Shown here: piece after piece, positions 36,571 through 45,434 of the stretch
Layout of the letters: every line of letters begins with the position of its first letter
Position numbering within the stretch: the first letter of the stretch is position 1
NCBI RefSeq assembly: GCF_001647025.1
Contig: NZ_LUKQ02000006.1
Location: 1-60,199 of the forward strand
Source: Endozoicomonas atrinae
GTDB lineage: Bacteria; Pseudomonadota; Gammaproteobacteria; Pseudomonadales; Endozoicomonadaceae
Direction: 5' to 3'
DNA: 60,199 nt
Translations under genes and position numbers: made by a program
Notes under the pieces: generated by a model
What the model saw: the letters and a program-made list of their open reading frames with translations, nothing else
Database searches by the model: none
What the model was told of the DNA's origin: nothing

Positions 36571-38106
36571 ATGATATTGGCTACATTGCTAACCGATGGC
36601 TATGACCCTGAAGACGAGGCTGAAAGTGAAGCCAGTGTGTTACCAAGACTGCCTTTTAGCTTTGCCAAAAGGCATGGCGTTGTTCTTATTGAGAATGATA
36701 AAGGGGCTGCCACACTTTATTTTCATAACACACCTGCGGCTGACCTGATTGCTGAAATCAGTCGCTTTTCTGGTGTTTTTCCTGCCTATGAGCGGGTAAG
36801 TGTCGAAAAACTGTCAGAGGTGCTGGCTCACTGCTATCACAATGATAGTTCTGAGGCTTTGCAGGATGCGGCTGGAATCAGCGATCACCTGGATCTGACC
36901 AGTCTTGCGGATGCCGTTCCGGTCACGGAAGACCTGCTTGAGCAAAGTGACGATGCTCCAGTTATCCGTTTAATTAATGCGTTGCTGACAGAGGCTATCA
37001 AGGAAGGTGCTTCAGATGTCCACATTGAAACGTTTGAGTCGACACTGGTGGTTCGGCTTCGGGTTGATGGAGTTTTAAGGGAAGTACTGTCACTTCAGAG
37101 AACCATTGCATCTTTATTGGTTTCTCGCATCAAGGTTATGGCTCGGCTGGATATTGCCGAGAAACGTGTGCCCCAGGATGGCCGCATTTCACTGAGGGTT
37201 GCCGGCAAGGAAGTGGATGTTCGGGTTTCCACGCTGCCATCCAGCAACGGAGAGCGGGTGGTGCTAAGGCTTCTGGATAAAGCGGCAGGCCGTCTTGAAC
37301 TCAGGCACCTTGGGATGACAGAGCATAACCGTTCTCTTATCGAAGGTCTGCTGAAAAAGCCTTATGGCATCATTCTGGTGACGGGGCCAACGGGATCAGG
37401 CAAGACAACCTCGCTTTATGCCAGTCTTACTCTACTGAATGACCAGACTCGAAACATTCTTACTGTTGAAGATCCCATTGAGTATCACCTGGAAGGGATT
37501 GGCCAGACCCAGGTAAACACAAAAGTTGATATGACGTTTGCCCGGGGATTGAGAGCTATTCTAAGACAGGATCCTGATGTGGTGATGGTTGGAGAAATCC
37601 GTGATAAGGAAACCGCTGAAATAGCTGTACAGGCAAGTTTGACCGGGCACCTGGTGCTTTCAACACTTCATACCAATACTGCTGTCGGTGCGTTGACCCG
37701 TCTCCAGGATATGGGCATTGAACCTTTTCTGATGTCTTCCAGTCTACTTGGGGTGATAGCGCAACGTCTGGTCAGGGTGCTCTGCAGTGACTGTAAGGCT
37801 CCATACCACCCTGATGATGCCGAATGTCAGCAGTTAGGTATTGATTCTCCTGACGGGGTAACGCTTTATCACGCTGAAGGGTGTAAGGCCTGTAATTTCA
37901 GTGGCTATCGTGGCCGTACCGGAATTTATGAAGTTGTCGTTATTAATGAACAGGTCCGGCGAATGATCCATGCTCTCAAAGGGGAGCAGGAGATTACTGA
38001 CTATGTTCGTGAGTCCAGTCCCGGCATACGTGAAGATGGAAGCAGAAAAGTACTGGAAGGGGTAACCACACTTGAAGAGGTGCTTCGGGTTACCCAGAAA
38101 GACTGA
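36571..38106 (+). CDS. gspE: type II secretion ATPase
   Basis: GspE is the cytosolic hexameric ATPase that powers pseudopilus assembly. The 511-aa length is typical. It has an N-terminal GspL-binding domain, then a Walker A loop GPTGSGKTTS (about 272-281), an Asp box (TVEDPIEYHLEGIGQTQV), Walker B (LRQDPDVVMVGEIRD) and a His box (TGHLVLSTLHTN). The tetra-cysteine zinc motif CSDC...CKAC follows near residues 408-446. It is the first gene of gspEFGHIJKLM, 43 bases ahead of gspF. Confidence 0.96.
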   Translation: MILATLLTDGYDPEDEAESEASVLPRLPFSFAKRHGVVLIENDKGAATLYFHNTPAADLIAEISRFSGVFPAYERVSVEKLSEVLAHCYHNDSSEALQDAAGISDHLDLTSLADAVPVTEDLLEQSDDAPVIRLINALLTEAIKEGASDVHIETFESTLVVRLRVDGVLREVLSLQRTIASLLVSRIKVMARLDIAEKRVPQDGRISLRVAGKEVDVRVSTLPSSNGERVVLRLLDKAAGRLELRHLGMTEHNRSLIEGLLKKPYGIILVTGPTGSGKTTSLYASLTLLNDQTRNILTVEDPIEYHLEGIGQTQVNTKVDMTFARGLRAILRQDPDVVMVGEIRDKETAEIAVQASLTGHLVLSTLHTNTAVGALTRLQDMGIEPFLMSSSLLGVIAQRLVRVLCSDCKAPYHPDDAECQQLGIDSPDGVTLYHAEGCKACNFSGYRGRTGIYEVVVINEQVRRMIHALKGEQEITDYVRESSPGIREDGSRKVLEGVTTLEEVLRVTQKD

Positions 38107-38149
38107 TAAGTGCCAGAGAGGCACTGTTGCAGGATAAAGGCTCACGATT

Positions 38150-39370
38150 ATGGCCGCGTTTGAATATATTGCCCTGGACCATCAGGGTAAACAGCATAAA
38201 GGTACACTGGAAGCGGACAGTGGGCGCCAGGTTCGCCAGATGTTGCGGGATAAACAGTGGACGCCTCTGTCAGTTAATACGCTTGCCGATCGCAAACAGG
38301 AGGGAAAGGAAAGAAGAAGCTTCTTTCTACGCCGTGGTATTTCAGCCATTGAGCTGGCTACGGTAACCCGTCAGCTGGCTACACTGATTCAGGCTGCAAT
38401 GCCTATAGAGGAAGCGTTGAATGGTGTGGCAGCCCAACAGGAAAAGCGAAGAATAAAAAATATACTGCTGTCTGTTCGTTCCCGAGTGCTTGAAGGCTAT
38501 ACCTTGGCCAAAAGCCTTGAAGCGTTCCCGGAAGTCTTCCCCCAAATGTATCGGGCGACCGTTGCAGCAGGTGAGCATGCCGGTTATCTCGACCGTGTGC
38601 TCAATCGTCTGGCTGACTACACTGAGGCCAGAATGCGTTCTGGTCAGAAAATACAGCAGGCACTGGTTTATCCAATCATTCTAATGCTAGCTTCCATTGG
38701 GATTGTCAGCTTCCTGCTGGGATTTGTGGTGCCTGATGTTGTTAAGGTCTTTCTTGATTCCGGTCAGGAGCTGCCATTAATCACCGAACTGTTGATTAAT
38801 GCCAGTGAGGGATTTCAGACATGGTGGCCTTTGATCTTTGGTGGAATTGCCGCGGCTATTCTGTTTGTTCAGCATTTACTGAAAAAGGCGTCAATACGAC
38901 TTTCCTGGCATCGAGTTCTATTGAAATTGCCGTTTATTGGGCGATTTTTCCGCACAGCTAATGCCGCCCGCTTTGCCAGTACATTGAGCATTTTGACTCG
39001 CAGTGGAGTTTCGCTGGTAGAGGCTCTGATGATTGCCGCTCAGGTGGTTAATAACGATGCTATCAAAAATGCTGTTCAGAATGCTGCCCGGCGAGTCAGT
39101 GAAGGAACCAGTCTGAACAGGGCTCTGACAGAAACTGGCTATTTTCCACCACTGATGCTCCACATGATTGCCAGTGGAGAGGCAACAGGAGAGCTGGACC
39201 AGATGCTTGAGCGAACAGCACAGAATCAGCAGATGGAGCTGGAGGGGCGAATAACTGTCATGCTTGGACTGTTTGAGCCTTTAATGCTGGTCTTGATGGG
39301 AGGCGTGGTCATGATGATTGTCCTGGCCATCTTGTTGCCCATACTGAATATGAATCAGCTGTTGAACTAA
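38150..39370 (+). CDS. gspF: type II secretion inner-membrane platform protein
   Basis: GspF is the polytopic platform protein that couples GspE to pseudopilus growth. The 406-aa protein has the duplicated GspF domain (about residues 70-195 and 270-400) with motifs such as TRQLATLIQAAMPIEEAL and FASTLSILTRSGVSLVEAL, and three membrane segments near residues 170, 220 and 375. Length and order are standard. A 112-base gap separates it from gspG. Confidence 0.95.
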   Translation: MAAFEYIALDHQGKQHKGTLEADSGRQVRQMLRDKQWTPLSVNTLADRKQEGKERRSFFLRRGISAIELATVTRQLATLIQAAMPIEEALNGVAAQQEKRRIKNILLSVRSRVLEGYTLAKSLEAFPEVFPQMYRATVAAGEHAGYLDRVLNRLADYTEARMRSGQKIQQALVYPIILMLASIGIVSFLLGFVVPDVVKVFLDSGQELPLITELLINASEGFQTWWPLIFGGIAAAILFVQHLLKKASIRLSWHRVLLKLPFIGRFFRTANAARFASTLSILTRSGVSLVEALMIAAQVVNNDAIKNAVQNAARRVSEGTSLNRALTETGYFPPLMLHMIASGEATGELDQMLERTAQNQQMELEGRITVMLGLFEPLMLVLMGGVVMMIVLAILLPILNMNQLLN

Positions 39371-39482
39371 TGTGGCAGGCAGCCTTGAGCGATAGAAAGC
39401 CCTGAGCTGAGCGAAACGGAGTTAAACCGTCCTATGTGAAAGTGCTGAACGGCATATTCACAGAAAATCGAGGTCAACCAAC

Positions 39483-39953
39483 ATGATAAAAAACTGGCTC
39501 AGAAGAAGAGAGCATTATGCGGCTAATTCAGCGAAAGCTGAACAGGGCTTTACACTGATTGAGATTATGGTGGTGGTGGTCATTCTGGGGATCCTTGCCG
39601 CGATGGTGGTTCCCAAAATCCTTTCCCGGCCTGATCAGGCAAAGGTGACCGTTGCCCGTGCTGATATTGAAACGATTTCTCAGGCGCTGGAGCTCTTCAG
39701 GCTTGATAATGGTTTTTATCCCACTCTGGATCAGGGGCTGGAAGCGCTGACTCAGAAGCCATCTTCTCCACCAGAGCCTAGAAACTGGAACCCTGAAGGG
39801 TACTTGAAAAAAGTTCCGTTGGATCCATGGGGCAATCCCTACATGTATTTACAGCCAGGTAACCATGGAAAGTATGACCTGTATTCTCTGGGGGCTAATG
39901 GTCGTGAGGGAGGTGAAGGTCTGGATGCTGATATCGGTAACTGGGATAACTAG
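39483..39953 (+). CDS. gspG: type II secretion major pseudopilin
   Basis: GspG is the major pseudopilin. The leader ends in Gly before FTLIEIMVVVVILGILAAM, with Glu at +5 for methylation and subunit packing. Cleavage would occur at Gly-Phe about 22 residues in, by a prepilin peptidase not encoded in this window. The conserved C-terminal WGNPYMYLQPG and the Asp/Gly-rich calcium-binding region (GANGREGGEGLDADIGNW) follow. It has its own leader gap after gspF, consistent with higher expression of the major subunit. Confidence 0.95.
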   Translation: MIKNWLRRREHYAANSAKAEQGFTLIEIMVVVVILGILAAMVVPKILSRPDQAKVTVARADIETISQALELFRLDNGFYPTLDQGLEALTQKPSSPPEPRNWNPEGYLKKVPLDPWGNPYMYLQPGNHGKYDLYSLGANGREGGEGLDADIGNWDN

Positions 39954-39973
39954 CAGGCAGACAAGGATACGTA

Positions 39974-40477
39974 ATGGCATCACCTCAACAGCGAGGATTT
40001 ACCCTGATCGAAATGCTGGTGGTGGTGGTCATCATTGGTGTGCTTCTGGGTATTACCTTGCTAAGTCCGATTACCGGCAGCATTCACAAGGTGGTTCAGG
40101 AGGAAGCGACACGATTGCAGGTACTATTCACCCAGGTTCGTGACAAAGCGCTGCTGGAAAATATTCACTACGGCTTTTCAATTGACAGTGAGGGGTACTA
40201 CCGCTGGTGGGTACTCCCGGCGGATAGTCAGGAATGGGCAGAGCTGGAGCAGTCTCCGTTTCAGCCAAGGTTGATACCGGAAACATTAAGCCTGAGTCTG
40301 GAGTCAATTGAGAATTCCACGCCTTTTGAGTTGGATGAGCAATACCCGTCGGTTGTTTTCTATTCAGACTACCAGGTAACGCCATTCAGGCTCAGAATTG
40401 TTCCAGTTGAAAATAGAAAACAATCGCTCTATCTGCTCACAGATGGGTTGTCAGATATTGAACGAGTCAGGGAGTGA
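39974..40477 (+). CDS. gspH: type II secretion minor pseudopilin GspH
   Basis: GspH is a minor pseudopilin. The prepilin motif RGFTLIEMLVVVVIIGVLLG begins at residue 7, so the leader is very short. A beta-rich C-terminal domain follows with YYRWWVLPADSQEW. The product is 167 aa, about normal. Its TGA overlaps the gspI start by four bases. Confidence 0.88.
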   Translation: MASPQQRGFTLIEMLVVVVIIGVLLGITLLSPITGSIHKVVQEEATRLQVLFTQVRDKALLENIHYGFSIDSEGYYRWWVLPADSQEWAELEQSPFQPRLIPETLSLSLESIENSTPFELDEQYPSVVFYSDYQVTPFRLRIVPVENRKQSLYLLTDGLSDIERVRE

Positions 40478-40923
40478 TGCACTTTTCCATGAGTCATTGG
40501 GGCTTAAAGCTAAACCGGCTTTTTCTGCGAAACAGGAGCCTGAACTGCTGTAGTGGGTTTACGTTGCTGGAAGTCATGGTTGCTCTGTCAGTATTTGCCC
40601 TGGCTGCATCCATGCTTATTCTTTCCGATGGCAACAGCATTCGGCAGACCCGGTATCAGAAGGAAAAAATACTGGCTTCGCAGATTGCAGACCATTATCT
40701 CAATGTACTTCACGCGGAGGGGCGCTGGAGTGGACCGGCAGTCAAGCCGCAAATTGAAAGCTATGCCGGTTATCAGTGGTATGTTCGGGAAACATCTGCG
40801 TCTACTGGGTTACCTGATTTCAGAAAGATTCAGGTCGAAGTATTTATTGGTGAGTCTGAGCCGGAAAAAGGTGCTGCTCCCCTGGCAAGGTTATCTACCT
40901 GGCTGAGGAGGCCCCGGCAATAA
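40474..40923 (+). CDS. gspI: type II secretion minor pseudopilin GspI
   Basis: GspI nucleates the pseudopilus tip with GspJ and GspK. The prepilin motif is SGFTLLEVMVALSVFALAASML after a 27-residue leader, longer than usual; an internal ATG at residue 6 would shorten it. The GspI-typical conserved Q in SQIADHYLN follows. It overlaps gspH by four bases and gspJ by one base. Confidence 0.9.
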   Translation: MMHFSMSHWGLKLNRLFLRNRSLNCCSGFTLLEVMVALSVFALAASMLILSDGNSIRQTRYQKEKILASQIADHYLNVLHAEGRWSGPAVKPQIESYAGYQWYVRETSASTGLPDFRKIQVEVFIGESEPEKGAAPLARLSTWLRRPRQ

Positions 40924-41822
40924 TGCTCAGTAAAGTCTGTTTTGTTGCCGGGGACTTGTTCTGGAATCAGGTCCAAATACTAGTGAGACTGGTTAAGGTC
41001 TCTACTCACAGCCCGTTTCCCGCTAACCGTAAAAAATGGCAGTACGGTTGTTTTTCCGGGCAGCGGTCAGCGGGCGGCGGGTGGCGTTTGCCAGCCATTT
41101 CCAATGGCTTTACCCTCCTTGAGTTAATGGTTGCCATTGTATTGTTCAGTATGATCAGTACGGCAGCCTATAAGCTGTTTATGTCAGTAACGCGTGCGCA
41201 GGAAGCAACGCAAGTGGTGTTGGACGACCTGGATAAGTTACAACGAGCTGAAATTGTCCTGGAAAAAGACCTGTTTCAAATGACACGAAGACCGGCCAGG
41301 GATGAACGGGGCATGCAGCAGCCTGCACTGAAAGCCCCCGGTCCGGGCGGAGCATCCATGGAGTTTACCCGTTCAGGATGGCAAAACCCCCTTCAGGAAA
41401 TGCGAAGTACCCTGCAGCGTGTGGCTTATGTCGTGGAGGGTAAGCAGTTAATTCGTTATTACTGGCCTGTTTTGGATAGGGCACCAGAAGCTACCCGTAT
41501 TCGGCAGGTTGTGATGTCGGGTGTGAACAGCATGAAAGTACGGTTCCTCAATGACCATAAGCAATGGGTAAGTGCCTGGCCCCCAAGACAGAATCTGCAG
41601 CAAGCTTCTTCCGGGGGGAGTGTGGATCAAGTGCCGGCAGCAGTGGAGTTGACCATTGTTCATGAAGATATGGGATCAATGGTAACCGTGGTTCCTCTGA
41701 TAACGTACAAACCTGATCTGGGTAATAAAGAGGGAGATCCCTCTCAGGAGAATATGAACACGCCGGGTAATATACGGCCACAACCCAGAGCCAGATCCGG
41801 AGACAGTGTCGATGGCTACTGA
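40923..41822 (+). CDS. gspJ: type II secretion minor pseudopilin GspJ
   Basis: GspJ is a tip pseudopilin. The cleavage motif NGFTLLELMVAIVLFSMISTA appears only after about 61 residues, far longer than the usual 5-20 residue leader. A GTG at 40983 would cut this to about 41 but no ideal start is seen. The soluble domain follows the GspJ pattern (QRAEIVLEKDLFQMTRRPARD; SGVNSMKVRFL). It overlaps gspK by 17 bases. The long leader is the one unusual point; the family assignment is clear. Confidence 0.88.
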   Translation: MLSKVCFVAGDLFWNQVQILVRLVKVSTHSPFPANRKKWQYGCFSGQRSAGGGWRLPAISNGFTLLELMVAIVLFSMISTAAYKLFMSVTRAQEATQVVLDDLDKLQRAEIVLEKDLFQMTRRPARDERGMQQPALKAPGPGGASMEFTRSGWQNPLQEMRSTLQRVAYVVEGKQLIRYYWPVLDRAPEATRIRQVVMSGVNSMKVRFLNDHKQWVSAWPPRQNLQQASSGGSVDQVPAAVELTIVHEDMGSMVTVVPLITYKPDLGNKEGDPSQENMNTPGNIRPQPRARSGDSVDGY

Positions 41823-42894
41823 ACCAGCTGAAAACCGTCAGCCAGTTCTGGCTTCGACAGGTAAATTCCAGTCATGCCATCAGTCAGGGATTGCCCTGAT
41901 TTATGTGTTGCTGATTTTTTTACTGATCACAACCGTCGCTTCTGAGATCGTAATGAATCTCTGGCTGCACACTGAGAAGAATGCCAGATACCTGGAAAGA
42001 ACACAGGCAAAACACTATGCGCTGGGAGCTGAACAGTACGTTGCGTGGCTGTTAGAGAAAGATTTTGAACAGGATAAAAAGAATAACCGAATGGTGGATC
42101 ATGAAAATGAGCTGTGGAAGGTTGATACCATCAATTATGAAGTTGAACAGGGCGTTATAGAGTTACAGGTTCAGGATGAGCAGAGCCGATTTAATTTGAA
42201 CTGGCTGGCGGATGAAAATAGACAATCAGGCGAGAAGCCGGCTGAGAAAGGTGGTTCATCGGGTGTGCACATGTTTGAGAATCTGCTGTCAGCTCAATCC
42301 ATGGACCCTCAGCTGGCCTATAAAATAGCTCGTTGGATGAGTAAGGAGCAGACAAATAGTCCATCACAGGGATCGGAAGACCTGATCTATCTATCGCTTG
42401 TCCCCCCAAGGAGAACCGGACAAACAGAAATGACGTCAGTCTCGGAATTGATGTTAATTGATGGTTTTAATAGCGAGGAAGTTGAAAAACTGTTGCCATA
42501 TATTACGGTTATACCCAGATCATCAAAAATGAATATGAACACTGCTCAGCCAGAGGTTATCCGCTCTTTAAACAAGAATATCTCAGAAGGGGATGCCTTA
42601 ATGATCAGTAATAGCCGGGGTGATGCCGGATTATCAAATATTGAAGAATTGAATCAGCTTGTCGCTCTATCTGGAAAGGCTGGAGTATTTCAAAATGAAC
42701 GGGTGGTTTTTGGCAGTCAGTATTTCAATGCCCAGATTAAGGCGACATACAGAGATACTGCCTTTTACTTAAAAACGATTTTTTACCGAAGCAGTGAGGG
42801 GCATGTACAGGTTGTCGGGAGAGAAATTGGGCCGAGTCAATATTGGGCTCCTGCTAATGAGGGTGATTCAACAGGGAACTCAGGGTTTAAATAA
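41806..42894 (+). CDS. gspK: type II secretion minor pseudopilin GspK
   Basis: GspK caps the pseudopilus. The leader ends SG before IALIYVLLIFLLITTVASEI; as in other GspK proteins the +5 Glu is missing. The large alpha domain (residues about 90-290) includes the LNWLADENRQ, SVSELMLIDGFN and MNMNTAQPEVIRSL blocks seen in GspK. The 362-aa length is usual. It overlaps gspJ and its stop abuts the gspL ATG by one base. Confidence 0.9.
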   Translation: MSMATEPAENRQPVLASTGKFQSCHQSGIALIYVLLIFLLITTVASEIVMNLWLHTEKNARYLERTQAKHYALGAEQYVAWLLEKDFEQDKKNNRMVDHENELWKVDTINYEVEQGVIELQVQDEQSRFNLNWLADENRQSGEKPAEKGGSSGVHMFENLLSAQSMDPQLAYKIARWMSKEQTNSPSQGSEDLIYLSLVPPRRTGQTEMTSVSELMLIDGFNSEEVEKLLPYITVIPRSSKMNMNTAQPEVIRSLNKNISEGDALMISNSRGDAGLSNIEELNQLVALSGKAGVFQNERVVFGSQYFNAQIKATYRDTAFYLKTIFYRSSEGHVQVVGREIGPSQYWAPANEGDSTGNSGFK

Positions 42895-44300
42895 TGAAAA
42901 AAATGCTATTGATTCGAATTCCTTCTCCAGTCAGCGCTGTTGATGCTAATACCGTTGTGCAGTGGGGAAAGTTCACATTGGCAGGCTCGCTTGCTGGAGA
43001 ACTCCATCTTACTGCGATTGATGAGCTCAGAGAGGCATGGTGTGCTGATGAGCCTGAAGATCTAGAGGAAGTTGACCGTCTGCCGGATGAAGTAATTCTT
43101 CTCCTGGGGGGATCGCTCTGTTTATACAAGCGCCTGACCATTAATGCGGGCCAGAAAAAACACCTTTCAACAGCGCTCCCTTATCTGGTGGAGGAGCATC
43201 TGGCTCAGGATATTGAAACCATGCATATTGTTAATGGTTATCCTGACAAAGACTTGCAGGTTTCTGTTGCAGGTATTCCGCATGCCACCTTACAGGCCAT
43301 GCTTGCACTTTTCGAACAATATCAGATGCCCCTGACCAGCATCGTGGCGGAAATGCAGTTTCTGGAGTCTGAGCCGGGATATACCTGTCTGCTGTTAGAC
43401 AACGATTCTGTGATGATGGCCTCTCCCGGTCGTGCAGGCATTGCCTTGAACGACGAAGCGCTTCCTTTCATATTTCCTGATAACTCCGGTCAGGAAGGCC
43501 AAGAACTCCCTGATACGTTGGTCAGCTCTCTCGAAAATACGGTTTCCGAAACACTGGATGAACCACCCTCGCAAATCCGATTGATGTTTTCTGACAATAC
43601 ACTGGCTGTTTCAACATCCAGAATAAATGAAACATCCGATTTGCTATCTGAGCGAGGTTGGCTTGTCGATAAGATACCGCTTAAGGGGGCGGTCTTTGAG
43701 TATTTTGCAGAGCACTACTTTACTAATAGACGTAGCAATCAGCTACTTGATTTCCGGCAGGGAGCCTATCAGTGTCCCAGAAGAACCGGGCGGTTTATCA
43801 GGCGCTGGTGGCCTTTGGTGGCCGCTGCTGGCTGCTGGCTGATTCTTGAGCTTGGGCTGTCAGTGACAGAAGGCGTGATTTATCAACATAAATCGGAATC
43901 GCTCTGGAGAGATTCCATAAAGAATTACCTCACGGTATTCCCCAGTGATCGACAAGCGCAACAGGCACAGGCGCGGGAACAAATGTCTTTCAATGTTAAG
44001 CAGGTAATGGAGAACCGCTTTCGCACACTGGACACACAAACATCCGAAACCCCTTTCCTGGCAATGCTTCAGGTGCTTTCCAGTGTTTCTGGCTCAATGG
44101 GTGAAAAGGCAAAGCTTGAGCCGAGGAATCTGGATTTCAACGATGCTACAGGTCAACTGGTTTATGAATTTGAAACCGGCGAGTTGGAAACGATTAACCA
44201 GTTCCTGGAAAAGCTCAATGCTTCAGGTTTTCAGGGCAGGCTGGATAACGCTAACCAGGGTAAGTCCAGTGTGATTGCCAGAGTGACGATCAGGAGATGA
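42894..44300 (+). CDS. gspL: type II secretion inner-membrane protein GspL
   Basis: GspL recruits GspE to the membrane and binds GspM. The 468-aa protein has a cytoplasmic actin-like domain (residues 1 to about 300), with the conserved LPYLVEEHLAQDIE near residue 95, then one membrane segment (WWPLVAAAGCWLILELGLSV, about 307-326) and a periplasmic ferredoxin-like domain. It overlaps gspK by one base and gspM by four. Confidence 0.92.
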   Translation: MKKMLLIRIPSPVSAVDANTVVQWGKFTLAGSLAGELHLTAIDELREAWCADEPEDLEEVDRLPDEVILLLGGSLCLYKRLTINAGQKKHLSTALPYLVEEHLAQDIETMHIVNGYPDKDLQVSVAGIPHATLQAMLALFEQYQMPLTSIVAEMQFLESEPGYTCLLLDNDSVMMASPGRAGIALNDEALPFIFPDNSGQEGQELPDTLVSSLENTVSETLDEPPSQIRLMFSDNTLAVSTSRINETSDLLSERGWLVDKIPLKGAVFEYFAEHYFTNRRSNQLLDFRQGAYQCPRRTGRFIRRWWPLVAAAGCWLILELGLSVTEGVIYQHKSESLWRDSIKNYLTVFPSDRQAQQAQAREQMSFNVKQVMENRFRTLDTQTSETPFLAMLQVLSSVSGSMGEKAKLEPRNLDFNDATGQLVYEFETGELETINQFLEKLNASGFQGRLDNANQGKSSVIARVTIRR

Positions 44301-44824
44301 TTGGGGGAAGCATGCAAAAACTGAATAGCCTGCTAATGGCCAACCCGTACTGGCAGCAATGTAAATCCTGGTATGAAGTGCGACCTCCGAGGGATCGTAA
44401 AATACTCCAGCTGCTTTTTGCTACGGTGTTAACAGGACTCATCTACATACTGGTCTGGGAGCCAGTAACCCAATGGTCACAGGCTCAGAAGAGTGCCTAT
44501 CTCTATCAGCAGGAAATGAATACCTGGTTGCACGGTAATTTATCAAAGGCCCGAGACCTGCAGAAAAATCAACAGGCATCCTCTGCCCATCAGGAGCTAT
44601 CTTCCATAGCTGCCAGCGTTGCCCAGCAGGCAGGTATAACCTTGGGAAGAGTTCAGCCAGACCGCAAGGGTCTTTCTGTCTGGGTTGAAGATGCCGCTTA
44701 CCAGAAACTGCTTAAATGGCTTGTTCTGTTGCAAACAAAGCACAGTGTTGCCATTCAGCAGGTTCGTATTGATCAGCTGAAAGAGCAGGGGCGGGTCAAG
44801 AGTTATATTCACTTGGGGGGCTAG
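44297..44824 (+). CDS. gspM: type II secretion inner-membrane protein GspM
   Basis: GspM stabilises GspL in the platform. The 175-aa protein has one membrane segment near residue 45 (LLFATVLTGLIYILVW) followed by a periplasmic ferredoxin-like domain (AQQAGITLGRVQPDRKGL; VAIQQVRIDQL). Its stop codon TAG (44822-44824) is built from the TA target and the first G of an inserted foldback element, so the last residues may differ from the ancestral protein. It is the last gene of the operon; no gspN follows. Confidence 0.88.
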   Translation: MIGGSMQKLNSLLMANPYWQQCKSWYEVRPPRDRKILQLLFATVLTGLIYILVWEPVTQWSQAQKSAYLYQQEMNTWLHGNLSKARDLQKNQQASSAHQELSSIAASVAQQAGITLGRVQPDRKGLSVWVEDAAYQKLLKWLVLLQTKHSVAIQQVRIDQLKEQGRVKSYIHLGG

Positions 44825-45063
44825 GGGGCGTTACCAACTGGCCATTCAACCAGTTGGTCATACAAGCACTCAGGTAAGGCGTTCAACGCGGTATGAGTGC
44901 TTGTATGAGCAACCCGAAGGGTCTCCCATTATTTGCACCATACAGCGTTGCTCACTGCTCATGTGGAGCAACCACAATACGCAGCTCGCGCCTTTATGCC
45001 CTAAGGGTATTGTCTGGCACAAATAATGGGGGGCTGGTTGTATGTCCAGTTGGTAACGCCCCC
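44824..45063. mobile_element. 240-bp foldback MITE with IS5-like ends
   Basis: Perfect 18-bp terminal inverted repeats (GGGGGCGTTACCAACTGG at 44824-44841 and its complement at 45046-45063) are flanked by TA on each side (44822-44823, 45064-45065). Inside are nested palindromes: CCAACTGG/CCAGTTGG, a 15-bp stem TCATACAAGCACTCA/TGAGTGCTTGTATGA, GTTGCTC/GAGCAAC, and CCCATTATTTG/CAAATAATGGG. No transposase is present. The GGGGGCGTT end matches the decayed IS5-family element at 3568-4451, suggesting mobilisation in trans. It separates gspM from the tRNA genes. Confidence 0.85.
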
Positions 45064-45203
45064 TAAACAACGCAGTATAAAATTTGCCCTGATCTTGACG
45101 CTTCTTATCCGGAACCACTGTGATTCGATTATTTTCCTGATGAATACCACAAAAAGGGATTGACTCTATCGCTCGATTCGCTATTATACCGGCCACAAGC
45201 GCA

Positions 45204-45279
45204 GGGTGATTAGCTCAGCTGGGAGAGCATCTGCCTTACAAGCAGAGGGTCGGCGGTTCGATCCCGTCATCACCCACCA
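45204..45279 (+). tRNA. tRNA-Val (anticodon TAC)
   Basis: A 76-base cloverleaf: acceptor stem GGGTGAT/ATCACCC, D-arm with AGCTCAGCTGGGAGAGC, anticodon arm CTGCCTTACAAGCAG with anticodon TAC, T-arm GGCGGTTCGATCCCGTC, and encoded CCA. It is nearly identical to E. coli valine tRNA. Confidence 0.97.
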
Positions 45280-45284
45280 GGTTG

Positions 45285-45311
45285 TCGATAACTTCTTGTT
45301 AAAGTTATCGA
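45285..45311. other. hairpin between the two tRNAs
   Basis: TCGATAACTT (45285-45294) pairs perfectly with AAGTTATCGA (45302-45311) around a seven-base loop. It lies between tRNA-Val and tRNA-Asp and may help processing of a shared precursor. Confidence 0.6.
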
Positions 45312-45319
45312 AAAACAGC

Positions 45320-45396
45320 GGACCGGTAGTTCAGTTGGTTAGAATGCCGGCCTGTCACGCCGGAGGTCGCGGGTTCGAGTCCCGTCCGGTCCGCCA
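45320..45396 (+). tRNA. tRNA-Asp (anticodon GTC)
   Basis: A 77-base cloverleaf: acceptor GGACCGG/CCGGTCC with G73 discriminator, D-arm AGTTCAGTTGGTTAGAAT, anticodon arm CCGGCCTGTCACGCCGG with anticodon GTC, T-arm GCGGGTTCGAGTCCCGT, and CCA. It is very close to E. coli aspartate tRNA and is probably co-transcribed with tRNA-Val 40 bases upstream. Confidence 0.97.
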
Positions 45397-45406
45397 TATC
45401 TTCAAG

Positions 45407-45434
45407 CCCTTACGATTCCTGTCGTAAGGGTTTT
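45407..45434 (+). terminator. terminator of the tRNA operon
   Basis: CCCTTACGA pairs with TCGTAAGGG around a short loop, followed by TTTTG, ten bases after the tRNA-Asp CCA. Confidence 0.8.

Noticed and set aside
45206-45427. 73-codon frame over the tRNA genes
   Set aside because: The sequence is two complete tRNA genes; the frame has no independent support.
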